A DNA stretch of 64,000 nt, taken from contig NZ_CAMFHB010000004.1 of assembly GCF_945952055.1 (NCBI RefSeq), forward strand, positions 124,001 to 188,000. The letters run 5' to 3'. The notes below the pieces were generated by a model. It did no database searches. It saw only the letters and a program-made list of their open reading frames with translations, and had not been told where the DNA came from. A program made the translations under genes and the position numbers. The stretch comes from an uncultured Alsobacter sp. Its GTDB lineage: Bacteria > Pseudomonadota > Alphaproteobacteria > Rhizobiales > Beijerinckiaceae. Of this stretch, positions 33,759 through 43,317 are shown one piece after another; positions within the stretch are counted from its first letter, which is position 1; each line of letters opens with the position of its first letter.

Positions 33759-34719
33759 GCGCCCTCCTCGAGGTCGAGAACCTGGCGACCCACTTCTTCA
33801 CCCGCGCCGGCGTGGTGAAGGCGGTGGACGGCGTCTCCTTCTCCGTGCGGCCCGGCCAGGTGGTGGGGCTCGTCGGCGAATCCGGCTCGGGCAAGTCCGT
33901 CACCGGCTATTCGCTCCTCGGGCTGGTCGATCCGCCGGGCCGCGTGGTGGGCGGTTCGATCCGCTTCGAGGGCCAGGACCTCGTCACGCTGCCACAGGAC
34001 CGCCTGCGCGCGATCCGGGGCCGGCGCATCTCGATGGTGTTCCAGGACGCCACCGCGACGCTCAACCCCGTGCTGACCGTCGGCGAGCAGATGCTGCTCG
34101 TCGTCAAGGCGCACGAGGCGCTCTCCGACAAGGCGGGCCTGTCCCTGGCGCTCGACGCGCTGGGGCGGGTCGGCATCCCGGACCCGGCCTCGCGCCTGCG
34201 CTCCTATCCCCACCAGCTGTCGGGCGGCATGCGCCAGCGGGTGGCGATCGCCATCGCGCTCCTGCACCGCCCCGCCCTCGTCATCGCCGACGAGCCGACC
34301 ACCGCGCTCGACGTGTCGGTGCAGGCGCAGATCATCCACGAGATGCGCGAACTGGTGCGCACCTCCGGCACCGCGGTGATCTGGATCACCCACGACCTCG
34401 CCACCGTCTCGAGCCTCGCCGACGACATCCTCGTGATGTATGCCGGCCGGGTGGTCGAGAGCGGCCCGACCCGCACCATCCTGCGCTCGCCGCGCCATCC
34501 CTACACGCTGGGGCTCCTCGACAGCGTGCCGAGCCGCAACCCGCCCGGCGTGGACCTTCCGCAGATCCCCGGCTCGACACCCTCGCTGCTGTCGCTGCCG
34601 CCCGGATGCCCCTTCGCGCCGCGCTGCGGCTTCGCGACGGACGTCTGCCGCGAGATGCCGGCGGTGTCCCAGGCCGACGGGCGCACATGGCGCTGCCACC
34701 ACCCGAGGGGAGTTGCGGC

Positions 34720-34723
<4 letters not shown>
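33755..34723 (+). CDS. Peptide-type ABC transporter ATPase, DppD type
   Basis: This 322-residue ATPase has Walker A GESGSGKSVTG, signature LSGGMRQR, Walker B VIADEPTTALDVSVQ, and H-loop WITHDLATV. The C-terminal oligopeptide-transporter extension has the Cys-containing motif FAPRCGFATDVC, which in related proteins binds an Fe-S cluster. It is fourth in the operon and overlaps both neighbours by 4 bases. Confidence 0.9.
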
Positions 34724-35733
<1,010 letters not shown>

Positions 35734-35811
35734 CGACACGCAGCCCGGACGCCTACGACTGTGACGGAACCGCTCTGAAGCCGTTGGTGGCCGGGCCAGA
35801 CGCGGCCACGA

Positions 35812-36897
35812 TCAGGGGCTGACGACGGTGGTCGTCGTGGTCCCGGCGGTGCTCGTGCCGACGGCGGTCACCGTCGTCGTCGTGGTGGCGGCCGTCACGT
35901 CGCCGCTGCGGATCGCCTCGGCGGATTCCGCGAGGTCGGCCGCGGTCTTCTTGTCCATGTCGATGCCGAGATTGGCGTTCACCTGCTGGACGACGCCGGC
36001 AGTGATCTCCTTGTTGGCCGCGGCGGCCAGGGCCGCGGCGGCGGCGTCGAGATCTTCCGGCTTCACCTCGGCCAGCGCCTTCCTGGCATCGTCGATCGCC
36101 TGCTGCGCGGCGGCGACGGCGGCGGTCGCCGCCGCGATCGCCACGGGGTCGTTCGCCTTCTGCGCCGCGGCGAGGGACTTCTCGGCCTTCGACAGGTCGG
36201 ACATCGCCGAGGAGAGCGCCGACTGGGCCTTCGAGAAGCCGGACAGGGCGTCGAGATAGGCCGCGATGCGGCCCACCGCCGAGTTCGGCGCCGCGTTCCT
36301 CAGGGCCATCGGCGAGGCGTGGGAGGCGTTCAGGCGCCCGAGCGAGGCGGCCGACGCGAACGTCTGCCGGCTCCGGTCGCGGTTCCGGTCTTCCGTCTCC
36401 GTGGACGAGCGGGACGCCGTGGCGCTGCGTCCCGTGCGGGTGTCGTCGTTGCGCGAGCGGGTCGACTGCTCCCGCGTCGAGCGGTCCCGGGTCGCATGAT
36501 CCTGCCTGGCGTGGCTCTTGCCGAACACGCCGAACAGGCCATCCCAGGGTGCCGCGACATGGGCCGTTCCGGGCGCGGAGCCGGACCGACCGCGCGACTC
36601 GCCCGCCGTCGCGGCACTGCCGCGGGCGTCCGACGAATGGCCGCGGGACTCGGAGGCATTGCCGGCGGAGCTGCCGCCGCCATTGCCATGGCCGCCGCCG
36701 TTGCCGCCACCGTTTCCGCCCCCGTTCCCACCGCCGTTACCACCGCCATTGCCACCCCCGTTGCCTCCGCCATGGCCTTCGCCGCCGGCGGCAAGGGCGC
36801 CGGAGCTGGAGCCGAGAACGGCGGTGACTGCAGGAATGCCGGCGAGTGCGACAGACAGCGCGATGCGGGCAGCGACGGTGGTGAAGCGTTGAGCCAT
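35812..36897 (-). CDS. Secreted Gly/Asn-rich low-complexity protein with coiled-coil region
   Basis: This 361-residue protein has a signal peptide (about 1-37, ending ALAAG) and then a low-complexity tract of roughly seven GGGN/GGGH units (about 43-75). A Ser/Arg/Thr-rich charged segment follows (about 76-180), then an Ala-rich helical, probably coiled-coil region (about 205-315, FSKAQSALSSAMSDLSKAEKSL and onward), and a Thr/Val-rich tail (TTTTTVTAVGTSTAGTTTTT). No enzyme domain was recognised. It ends 78 bases from the convergent DppF gene. The make-up suggests a surface or extracellular-matrix protein. Function unknown. Confidence 0.75.
   Translation of the reverse strand: MAQRFTTVAARIALSVALAGIPAVTAVLGSSSGALAAGGEGHGGGNGGGNGGGNGGGNGGGNGGGNGGGHGNGGGSSAGNASESRGHSSDARGSAATAGESRGRSGSAPGTAHVAAPWDGLFGVFGKSHARQDHATRDRSTREQSTRSRNDDTRTGRSATASRSSTETEDRNRDRSRQTFASAASLGRLNASHASPMALRNAAPNSAVGRIAAYLDALSGFSKAQSALSSAMSDLSKAEKSLAAAQKANDPVAIAAATAAVAAAQQAIDDARKALAEVKPEDLDAAAAALAAAANKEITAGVVQQVNANLGIDMDKKTAADLAESAEAIRSGDVTAATTTTTVTAVGTSTAGTTTTTVVSP
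36660..36790 (-). repeat. Gly/Asn codon repeat tract
   Basis: Imperfect 12-base units encoding Gly-Gly-Gly-Asn (or His) repeat about seven times inside the secreted-protein gene. Third-position variation shows it is not a simple recent expansion. Confidence 0.75.
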
Positions 36898-37018
36898 GAC
36901 GTGTCTCCCTTTTGATGCCGATCCTAGGGGGCCGGCACTGACGGGGACCTGACACGCGGCTTCATGGATCGTTCACCATGGACGACCCATCGCGGCCCTG
37001 CCGCGCAAGCTCAACCGA

Positions 37019-37447
37019 TCACGAAGACCGGGCGGCGACGGTCTTCATCTTGGCGACTTGTGCCGCGAGCGCGCTGCGATGCTGGCTCAGCGTCGCCTTC
37101 ACCGTCGGATCTTGTTCGGAACGCAAAGCGTCATCATAGCTTTCGAGCGTGTTTTCTTCGCCGCTCGCGAAGGAATCCAGGGAGCCCTCGCCGAGACCGA
37201 CGATCGCCGCCCTCGCCGTGATGACCGTCTTGTGTACGGTGCCCATCAGCGAGCCGTCCTCGTCCGGCCTGTCGCCGCGCGCGGCGAGGATCCTGTCCAG
37301 GTCGGCATGCGCGGTGGCGTGCAGACCGTCCACCGTCCGGAGCTCGGCGAGGACGGCGGGGTCCTCCGCCTTCTCGATGGCGGTGCGATAGCCCTCGCGC
37401 ACGTCGACCAGCGCGGTATGGAGAGACAGCAAGGCGTCGTCGGACAT
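37019..37447 (-). CDS. DUF2383/PA2169-type four-helix-bundle protein
   Basis: This 142-residue ferritin-like helical protein has the pattern of the PA2169/DUF2383 family: four long amphipathic helices, ending with DALRSEQDPTVKATLSQHRSAL. The segment GSLMGTVHKTVITARAAIVG between helices 2 and 3 is typical. The ATG at 37447 has GGGAG at 8 bases. Family members are often general-stress proteins. Monocistronic, with the Gly/Asn-rich secreted protein gene downstream on the same strand. Confidence 0.78.
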   Translation of the reverse strand: MSDDALLSLHTALVDVREGYRTAIEKAEDPAVLAELRTVDGLHATAHADLDRILAARGDRPDEDGSLMGTVHKTVITARAAIVGLGEGSLDSFASGEENTLESYDDALRSEQDPTVKATLSQHRSALAAQVAKMKTVAARSS

Positions 37448-37574
37448 TCGGGATCTCCCGTCTTTGCAAGTGTGGGTTGCCGGTTTGTACGGCTCCAATG
37501 CGCCACGAGCCTGGCGGTTCCAGGTGCGCGCGCCCTTGCGACCCCGTGCGTGGGCCGAGACAGGCGAACGGGCC

Positions 37575-38675
37575 TCAGGCGTGTGGCCCCTCGTGGCCCT
37601 GCAGCCAGCGCGCGATGCGCGCCCAGGCCCCCGCCAGGCTGTCCCGTCCGAGAAAGAGCGGAAGATGGTCGCAGTCCGCCTGAAGGACGAGCATGTCGTG
37701 CGCCGGCGTTCCCACGAGATGACGGACGGCCAGGACCTGCCCGGGCGGCGCGATCGCGTCGCGACGTCCCGCCAGCAGGCACACGGGCCCCAGGACCGCG
37801 CGCAGGTCCGCCGTGCGCCCCAGCGCGGTGAAGTGGCCCGTCGCCAGCGCGTTGCCGCGGAACAGCTTCTCGAACACTTCGGTGAAATAGCGCCCCGGCA
37901 GGTCCACCGCCCAGCCGTTCCAGGCCTGCAGCCGGTCGGCCAGCGCGGCCGGGGGCGACCCGCGGGACTGCAGGATCGCCTTCATCCCGGCCTCGTCGAG
38001 CGCGGCGATCCCCCAAGAGGCGAGCAGGTGGTGCGAGAGGGCCCGCCCTCCTCCCGCCGCCACGAGGGCGTCCACGACGGCGGGCGGCGTCGCCCGGGCC
38101 GCCTCGACCAGGAAGGACGGGGCCGCGTCGTAGTCGACCGGCGCGCCGGCGAGCACGAGCGAGGCCACCTTCGCCGCAAAGCGGGCCGCGAAGGCGAGCG
38201 ACAGCCAGCCGCCCTGGCAGATGCCCACCAGCGCCGCCCTGCCGCCGAGGTCGTCGACGACGACGAGAAGGTCGGCGAGGCAGCTGTCGATGCCGAAGCC
38301 GGCCATGGCGGGCGTCGCCGACCGCCATTCGGCCACCCAGACCTCGGGCAGTCCTTCCGCCAGCAGGCGCTCGACGATGGAGTGCCCGGGCGCGAGATCG
38401 ACGATGGAGGCATGGTGGAGCGCATAGGGCCCCACGATCAGCACGGGCGGCCCCGGCGCCTCGGCCCGGGCGCGCCGGCCGCCCCGTGCCGCGGGCATGC
38501 CGCGGGCGAAGCGCCTGAGGCGCAGGGTGGGCAGGTCGAGGACGATCTCGTTGTCGGTGGCGAAGGCGGGAGGCTCCCGCGCCTCGCCCTGGCCGAGGAC
38601 GCCCCACCACGCCTCGCTCGCGCGCCAGCCCGCCGTGAGCGGGAGCATCCAGGCCTGCAACGGATCGACGGCCAT
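37575..38675 (-). CDS. PhaC-like alpha/beta hydrolase with Cys nucleophile
   Basis: This 366-residue alpha/beta hydrolase has the lipase-like box GICQGG with Cys153, the form seen in polyhydroxyalkanoate synthases (G-x-C-x-G-G). The probable triad is completed by Asp306 in GRRDAIAPP and His337 in CDHLPLF. The segment PPVLIVGPYALHHASIVDL near 77 resembles the oxyanion region of PHA synthases and depolymerases. At 366 residues it is the size of class III PhaC, but no phaE-like partner is next to it. It could make, degrade or remodel polyesters; the exact activity is open. Confidence 0.65.
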   Translation of the reverse strand: MAVDPLQAWMLPLTAGWRASEAWWGVLGQGEAREPPAFATDNEIVLDLPTLRLRRFARGMPAARGGRRARAEAPGPPVLIVGPYALHHASIVDLAPGHSIVERLLAEGLPEVWVAEWRSATPAMAGFGIDSCLADLLVVVDDLGGRAALVGICQGGWLSLAFAARFAAKVASLVLAGAPVDYDAAPSFLVEAARATPPAVVDALVAAGGGRALSHHLLASWGIAALDEAGMKAILQSRGSPPAALADRLQAWNGWAVDLPGRYFTEVFEKLFRGNALATGHFTALGRTADLRAVLGPVCLLAGRRDAIAPPGQVLAVRHLVGTPAHDMLVLQADCDHLPLFLGRDSLAGAWARIARWLQGHEGPHA

Positions 38676-38985
38676 CGGAACGACTCCAGACGACTGCGGG
38701 ACCGGGGGAAGGCAGCCGGAATACTACTCCAGATTGAGAGTTCTGGCACGAGCGCCGAGGCGCACGCCGGATGGCTCGCGCGGTCGTGACGGCCGAGGCC
38801 CTGCAACTCCCCGGCCGTTCGCGCCGTTATGGCCGAGCCTCAGCAAGACCGCCGGCGCGAAACGCGCTAAAGAGCCCCGACCCCGAAACCGTTCTCATCC
38901 CGCGTCGCCAGCCGATCCCTCATTGCATTGCGCGTCCGCCACCCCCGGCATGGCCGGCGGCGGAGGCCCAGGAGCCTTCCCCTTC
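38676..38985. other. 310-base divergent intergenic region (PhaC-like gene and MFS gene)
   Basis: No gene or strong repeat was found. The AT-richer stretch GAATACTACTCCAGATTGAG at about 38718-38737 is a possible promoter zone for the minus-strand gene. AGGAG before 38986 serves the MFS gene; an in-frame ATG at 38950 is less likely because the added residues are Gly/Pro-rich. Confidence 0.45.
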
Positions 38986-40209
38986 ATGTCCGCGACTCCC
39001 ACGCCGCCGCCGGCCCATGCCCCCATGGGCTTTGCCGAGTTCGTCGCGATGACGGCGGCGCTCATGGCCCTCAACGCACTGGCCGTCGACATCATGCTGC
39101 CGGCCCTGCCGGAGATCGGCCGGGTGCTCGGCGTGGCCCACGACAACGACCGGCAGGTCGTGATCGGTGCCTACATGTGGGGCTTCGGCCTCGGCCAGGT
39201 CTTCATCGGCACGATCTCCGACCGCTACGGGCGCAAGACCGTGCTGGTGATCGGCATCGCGGTCTACGTGCTCACGGCGCTCATCGCCGCCTCGGCGCCC
39301 ACCTTCTCGCTCCTGCTGCTGGCGCGCTTCGTCCAGGGGCTGGTGTCGGCCGTGCCGCGGGTCATCACCACCTCGATCGTGCGCGACTGCTACAGCGGCC
39401 GGCGGATGGCGAGCGTGGTGTCGCTGGCCATGACGATCTTCATGGCGGTGCCGATCCTGGCCCCGTCCATCGGGCAGGTGATCATGCTCGGCGCCTCCTG
39501 GCGCGCGATCTTCGGCTTCCTGGCGGTCTACGGCGTCGCGCTGGCGCTGTGGGTCTTCCTGCGGCTGCCCGAGACGATGAAGCCGGAGCAGCGCCGCGCG
39601 CTCGACCCGCGCAGCATCGCCCACTCCTTCGCCGCGGTGCTGCGGCAGCGCCAGACCGTGGGCTATGCCACGGCCGGCGGGCTCATGTTCGGCGCCACGT
39701 TCTCGTTCCTGCTGTCGTCGCAGCAGATCCTGGCCGAGCTCTTCGGCCTAGGGACGATGTTCCCGCTGGCCTTCGCCGCGCTGGCGCTCGCCATGTCGGC
39801 CTCGTCCTTCGTGAACTCGCGGCTGGTGGGCCGGCTCGGCATGCGCCGCATCGTCCACAGCGCGGTGATCGCCTATGTGGCGCTGGCCGTGACGCTGGGG
39901 ATCCTGGCCCGGCTCGGCGTCGCGCAGGCCGCCGTGGCCCTGCCGGTGATGGCCTGCATGGTGTTCGTGGTGGGGCTCGTCTTCGGCAACGTCAACGCGC
40001 TCGCGATGGAGCCGCAGGGCGCCCAGGCCGGCACGGCCTCCTCGCTGATCGGCTCCTACACCACCCTGCTCGCCTCCACCCTCGCCTACTTCGTCGGCCA
40101 GGCCTTCGACGGGACCATCGTGCCGCTCACCACCGGCCAGGCGCTGATGGGCATCGCCTGCCTGCTGGTGATGGCGCTGACGGACAAAGGTCGCCTGTTC
40201 CGGACGTGA
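38986..40209 (+). CDS. Bcr/CflA-type multidrug efflux MFS transporter
   Basis: This 407-residue, twelve-helix proton-drug antiporter shows the DHA1/Bcr-CflA features: Asp in AVDIMLPALPEIGR in helix 1, motif A GTISDRYGRKTVL after helix 2, and the helix 4-5 region ARFVQGLVSAVPR with SIVRDCY. Substrates in this family include bicyclomycin, chloramphenicol and sulfonamides. No regulator gene is adjacent. Confidence 0.86.
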   Translation: MSATPTPPPAHAPMGFAEFVAMTAALMALNALAVDIMLPALPEIGRVLGVAHDNDRQVVIGAYMWGFGLGQVFIGTISDRYGRKTVLVIGIAVYVLTALIAASAPTFSLLLLARFVQGLVSAVPRVITTSIVRDCYSGRRMASVVSLAMTIFMAVPILAPSIGQVIMLGASWRAIFGFLAVYGVALALWVFLRLPETMKPEQRRALDPRSIAHSFAAVLRQRQTVGYATAGGLMFGATFSFLLSSQQILAELFGLGTMFPLAFAALALAMSASSFVNSRLVGRLGMRRIVHSAVIAYVALAVTLGILARLGVAQAAVALPVMACMVFVVGLVFGNVNALAMEPQGAQAGTASSLIGSYTTLLASTLAYFVGQAFDGTIVPLTTGQALMGIACLLVMALTDKGRLFRT

Positions 40210-40225
40210 GGCCGCCGCGACGGGC

Positions 40226-41356
40226 TCACCAGCCGCCGAAGCGCGGCCAGGTCCGCAGGGGCTCGCCGGCCTTCGCCGGGATCACGGTGTAGGCCGGAAA
40301 CTGCGCCCCGGTGGCGCAGGCGTGGTTGGGCAGGATGCGCACACGCGCGCCGACCGGCAATCGCGGCAGCGACGCCGTGCTGCCGGGGCGCAACGCGATG
40401 GTGCCGTGCTCCTGGTTCGCGGCCTTGACGATGAGGTCGGGATAGACGCGCCCGTCCTCGTCGCAGACGAGGCCGTAGCCATGGTCCACGGCCTGGACGG
40501 CCGTGCCCCGGTCGCGCGACATGGCCATCCAGCCCGCGTCGACCAGGATCCAGCCGCGCTCCTCCTGGTGGCCGATGACGGTGGCGAGCACCGAGAGCGC
40601 GACGTCGTCCTGCGTGCAGGCGCCGATACCGGCCATCACGAGGTCGAAGAACACGTAGACGCCGGCGCGCACCTCGGTGACGCCGTCGAGGGTGTCGGCG
40701 CCGTGGGCGGTGGGCGTGGAGCCGACGCTGACGATCGGGCACGGCAGGCCAGCGGCGCGAAGCTGGTCTGCCGCCGTGACCGCGGCAAGGCGCTCGCGCT
40801 CGGCGAAGGCGGCATGGGCCGGGGGCCCAACGACGCCATAGCTCTCGCCCGCATGGGTGACGACGCCGCGCAGGGCGCCTTTCGCGTGCAGGCGCCGGCC
40901 GATCTCCACGATGCGCGGGTCGTCCGGCGCGAGACCGCCGCGATGGCCGTCGCTGTCGATCTCGATCAGGGTGGGAATGGCCCCGCCTGGGGCGGCCAGC
41001 ACCGCCTCCGCCTGGGGCAGGCTGTCGAGGATCACGGTGAGGTCGCAGCCCTCGGCCCGCAGGGCCGCCGCCCGGGCGACCTTCTGGGGCGCGATGCCCA
41101 CGGCATAGAGGATGTCGCGGATGCCGCCCTCGCGGAAGAACACCTCAGCTTCGCGCAGGGTGGACACCGTGGCGCCCACGGCGCCCGCGAGCTGGCGCCT
41201 GGCCACGTCCACCGACTTGCAGGTCTTGAGATGCGGGCGCAGGCCCACGCCAAGCCGGTCCATGCGGGCGCGCAGGCGCTCGATGTTGGCGAGCATCCTC
41301 TCTTCGTCGAGCAGGAGCGATGGCGTGTCGAGGGCGGCGAGGTCGGGGTGGGGCAT
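40226..41356 (-). CDS. D-threonine aldolase-like PLP enzyme (alanine-racemase-fold, DSD1 type)
   Basis: This 376-residue fold-type III PLP enzyme has its cofactor lysine at Lys44 in RPHLKTCKS, then the SVGSTPTAH phosphate-binding region. The C-terminal His and Cys in NHACAT are the metal ligands of D-threonine aldolase and D-serine dehydratase. It cleaves D-threonine-type beta-hydroxy amino acids to glycine and aldehyde, or dehydrates D-serine. The ATG at 41356 is the normal family start (TPSLLLDEERMLANI follows). It is convergent with the MFS gene. A palindromic repeat lies upstream. Confidence 0.83.
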   Translation of the reverse strand: MPHPDLAALDTPSLLLDEERMLANIERLRARMDRLGVGLRPHLKTCKSVDVARRQLAGAVGATVSTLREAEVFFREGGIRDILYAVGIAPQKVARAAALRAEGCDLTVILDSLPQAEAVLAAPGGAIPTLIEIDSDGHRGGLAPDDPRIVEIGRRLHAKGALRGVVTHAGESYGVVGPPAHAAFAERERLAAVTAADQLRAAGLPCPIVSVGSTPTAHGADTLDGVTEVRAGVYVFFDLVMAGIGACTQDDVALSVLATVIGHQEERGWILVDAGWMAMSRDRGTAVQAVDHGYGLVCDEDGRVYPDLIVKAANQEHGTIALRPGSTASLPRLPVGARVRILPNHACATGAQFPAYTVIPAKAGEPLRTWPRFGGW

Positions 41357-41406
41357 GCGGGGCTCCGGGCGAGGAGGCCTCGTGTAGCGCGGCTCGCCGC
41401 TTCGAG

Positions 41407-41516
41407 AAAGTCGTGGGTCCCCGGGCCAAGCCGGGGATGACGGCGGAGAGTGGGGCGCAATCTCTCCTCCGTCCTGCCCGGGCTTCGGCCCGGGCATCCA
41501 CGACTGACTGTCGTCA
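41407..41516. repeat. Family A palindromic repeat, copy 4 (arms in reversed order)
   Basis: Here the AAGTCGTGGGTCCCCGGGCC arm with GACGGCGGAGAG comes first, and the CTCTCCTCCGTCCTGCCCGG arm second, the opposite order to copies 1-3. It lies between two minus-strand genes and reaches to the stop codon of the downstream-lying small membrane protein gene. Confidence 0.8.
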
Positions 41517-41918
41517 CAGGGGGCCGGAGACTCGCGGCACGATGACCAGCAGGGCGGCGAGGCAGGCGGCGTTGGCGGCCATGCCCGCCCAGTGGAGGCG
41601 ACGCAGGACGGCAGGCGCGCCGGCCGCGATGGCCGCGTCCATGCGGCCGAGCAGCCAGCGGCGCCAGAGAAGCGCGGCGGCGGGGACGAGCGCGAAGGCG
41701 AAAGCGGCGGCCCAGTGCCCCCCGAGGAGCACGGCGATGGTGCCCACCGTGCCGGTGGCGATGAGGGCGTAGAAGTAGCCGTGGAACATCACGCGCAGCA
41801 GCCGGGCCACCTGCGGGATCTCGAGCTTCACCAGCAGGAAGGCCGGCGAGGCGATGAGCAGGTACAGCACCGGGAGGAGCTGGATCACCATCGCGAAGAG
41901 GATGTACGGGCTCGGCAT
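41514..41918 (-). CDS. Small four-helix membrane protein
   Basis: This 134-residue protein has about four predicted membrane helices (ILFAMVIQLLPVLYLLIA at the N terminus, then a helix at 45-65, one at 70-85, and a C-terminal helix AANAACLAALLVIV). No family was recognised. ATG 41918 starts directly before helix 1. It is monocistronic and framed by two palindromic repeats. Confidence 0.65.
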   Translation of the reverse strand: MPSPYILFAMVIQLLPVLYLLIASPAFLLVKLEIPQVARLLRVMFHGYFYALIATGTVGTIAVLLGGHWAAAFAFALVPAAALLWRRWLLGRMDAAIAAGAPAVLRRLHWAGMAANAACLAALLVIVPRVSGPL

Positions 41919-41970
41919 GGGCAAGGCTTGCCACGGCGTGAACGTGACGGCAATGGCGGGAGTGACGTGA

Positions 41971-42067
41971 CGTCGTGGGTCCCCGGGCCAAGCCCGGGGA
42001 TGACGGCGGAGAGAGAGGCGCGACCTCTCAACCGGCCTGGCCGGGCCTGGCCCGGCCATCAACGACT
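41971..42067. repeat. Family A palindromic repeat, copy 5 (arms in reversed order)
   Basis: CGTCGTGGGTCCCCGGGCC...GATGACGGCGGAGAG is followed by CCTGGCCGGGCCTGGCCCGG and CATCAACGACTTT. The second palindrome is of the CCGG-type and the arms are in the same reversed order as copy 4. It is just downstream of the 111-residue protein gene. Confidence 0.8.
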
Positions 42068-42075
42068 TTGCAGCG

Positions 42076-42411
42076 TCAGGCCTTGAGGTGCATCGTCACC
42101 AGCACGGTGTTTTCCGAGCCCTCGGGGAAGCTCGCCGCCACGCGCAGCCAGTTGCCGAAGTGGCGGATGCGCAGCACGGCGATGCCGTCGCGGGCGGTGG
42201 GCATGGCCACCGCGGTGCCCTCGGGCACCCAGCGCATGCCGTCGGGCGAGATCTCGGCGCGGACCTGGGGCTGGGGGCCCTTGGGGTCCTTGAGGGAGCG
42301 CACGAAGATCACCGCCTCATGGGCCCAGCCGGCCTCGTGCGGTTCGCTCGCCGCCTCGCCGGTCCAGCGCTCGTTGCGGGCGACGATGGAGGTGATGTTT
42401 TCGGGCAGCAT
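42076..42411 (-). CDS. Hypothetical protein, last gene of the enolase-superfamily operon
   Basis: This is a 111-residue protein with no recognised family. It is predicted beta-rich, with the segment RAEISPDGMRWVPEG resembling strand-turn-strand motifs of beta-sandwich carbohydrate-binding modules, and the C-terminal IRHFGNWLRVAASFP. The ATG overlaps the stop of the 297-residue gene (TGATG), so the two are translated together and probably act together. No signal peptide. Confidence 0.68.
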   Translation of the reverse strand: MLPENITSIVARNERWTGEAASEPHEAGWAHEAVIFVRSLKDPKGPQPQVRAEISPDGMRWVPEGTAVAMPTARDGIAVLRIRHFGNWLRVAASFPEGSENTVLVTMHLKA

Positions 42412-43304
42412 CAGAAGTCCCCCGAGATGCAGACCGAGTCGATGTAGAGGAAGGCGCGCTTGTCGACGTCCGTCTCGACGAAGAACAGGAAGTTCAGCAT
42501 GCACCACAGGTTCTTCATGCCCGGGATGCGGATCGAGTCGAAGCCCGACACGTCGAACACCCGGTCGTTGCAGCGGAAACCGGTGGCCTGCATCGTCTCC
42601 AGGTCGAAGTCGAAGCAGATATAGGTCCAGTTCACCTTGGTCGGGATCTCGTTGTAGCAGAGCCGCTGCCCGCCATCGGCGAGGTCCACCCAGCCCTCGG
42701 GCGAGAGGTGGTAGTGGCTCACCGTCTTGGCGCTGCCGAACGTGGTGAAGGGCGTCGTCTTGGTCTTGAACTGCCACTTCTGGACGTGCTCGCCGTCCTT
42801 GGCGTTCAGGAATTTCAGGTGCGGCATCACCCGGTCGTTCGCGCCGTCGCGGTCGCCGCCCTGCAGGTCGAAGGCGAAGCCCACCGCCCGCACGTCCGTC
42901 TCGCTGAGGCGCAGCTCGTTGGCCTCGGGCTTGAAGGTGACGTAGGCTTCGAACCGGATCGGCCCGCGCTTCCTGAAGGTGTGGCGCTTGATGGTGACGT
43001 TCTGGGCGCCCGCCCTCGGCCGTGTCGCGAGCTTCAGGGCGTAGGACGAGTCCATGCCGCCGTGCGAGCCCGCCTCCCAGTGGGCGAGCGTGGAGAGCAT
43101 GGCGCTGGTGTGCTGGGCATAGCCCGCCAGCATGGCGTCGAGATCGTCCTCGTAGTTGCCGACGAGCTGCGACCAGCCGCAATGGCCGCGCGAAAAGTCG
43201 TCGTGCGAGATGATGCGGGGCAGCGGGTCGAAGCGGCTGAGGTCCGGATTGGCCCTGAGCAGCGCCTGTCGCAACGCCTCCGCCATGGCTGGATCGTGTG
43301 TCAC
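42411..43304 (-). CDS. Hypothetical beta-rich protein co-transcribed with the enolase-superfamily gene
   Basis: This 297-residue protein has no catalytic motif I can name; it resembles uncharacterised families found beside sugar-acid genes. It is rich in aromatic residues and predicted strands (FEAYVTFKPEANELRL, FGSAKTVSHYHLSPEGWVDL, NWTYICFDFDL), suggesting a beta-sandwich or lectin-like fold. A GTG start at 43304 has GGGAGA upstream; an ATG six codons in is the alternative. It lies 13 bases downstream of the dehydratase-like gene and overlaps the 111-residue gene. No signal peptide, so probably cytoplasmic. Confidence 0.7.
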   Translation of the reverse strand: MTHDPAMAEALRQALLRANPDLSRFDPLPRIISHDDFSRGHCGWSQLVGNYEDDLDAMLAGYAQHTSAMLSTLAHWEAGSHGGMDSSYALKLATRPRAGAQNVTIKRHTFRKRGPIRFEAYVTFKPEANELRLSETDVRAVGFAFDLQGGDRDGANDRVMPHLKFLNAKDGEHVQKWQFKTKTTPFTTFGSAKTVSHYHLSPEGWVDLADGGQRLCYNEIPTKVNWTYICFDFDLETMQATGFRCNDRVFDVSGFDSIRIPGMKNLWCMLNFLFFVETDVDKRAFLYIDSVCISGDF

Positions 43305-43317
43305 CGCGTGGCTCTCC

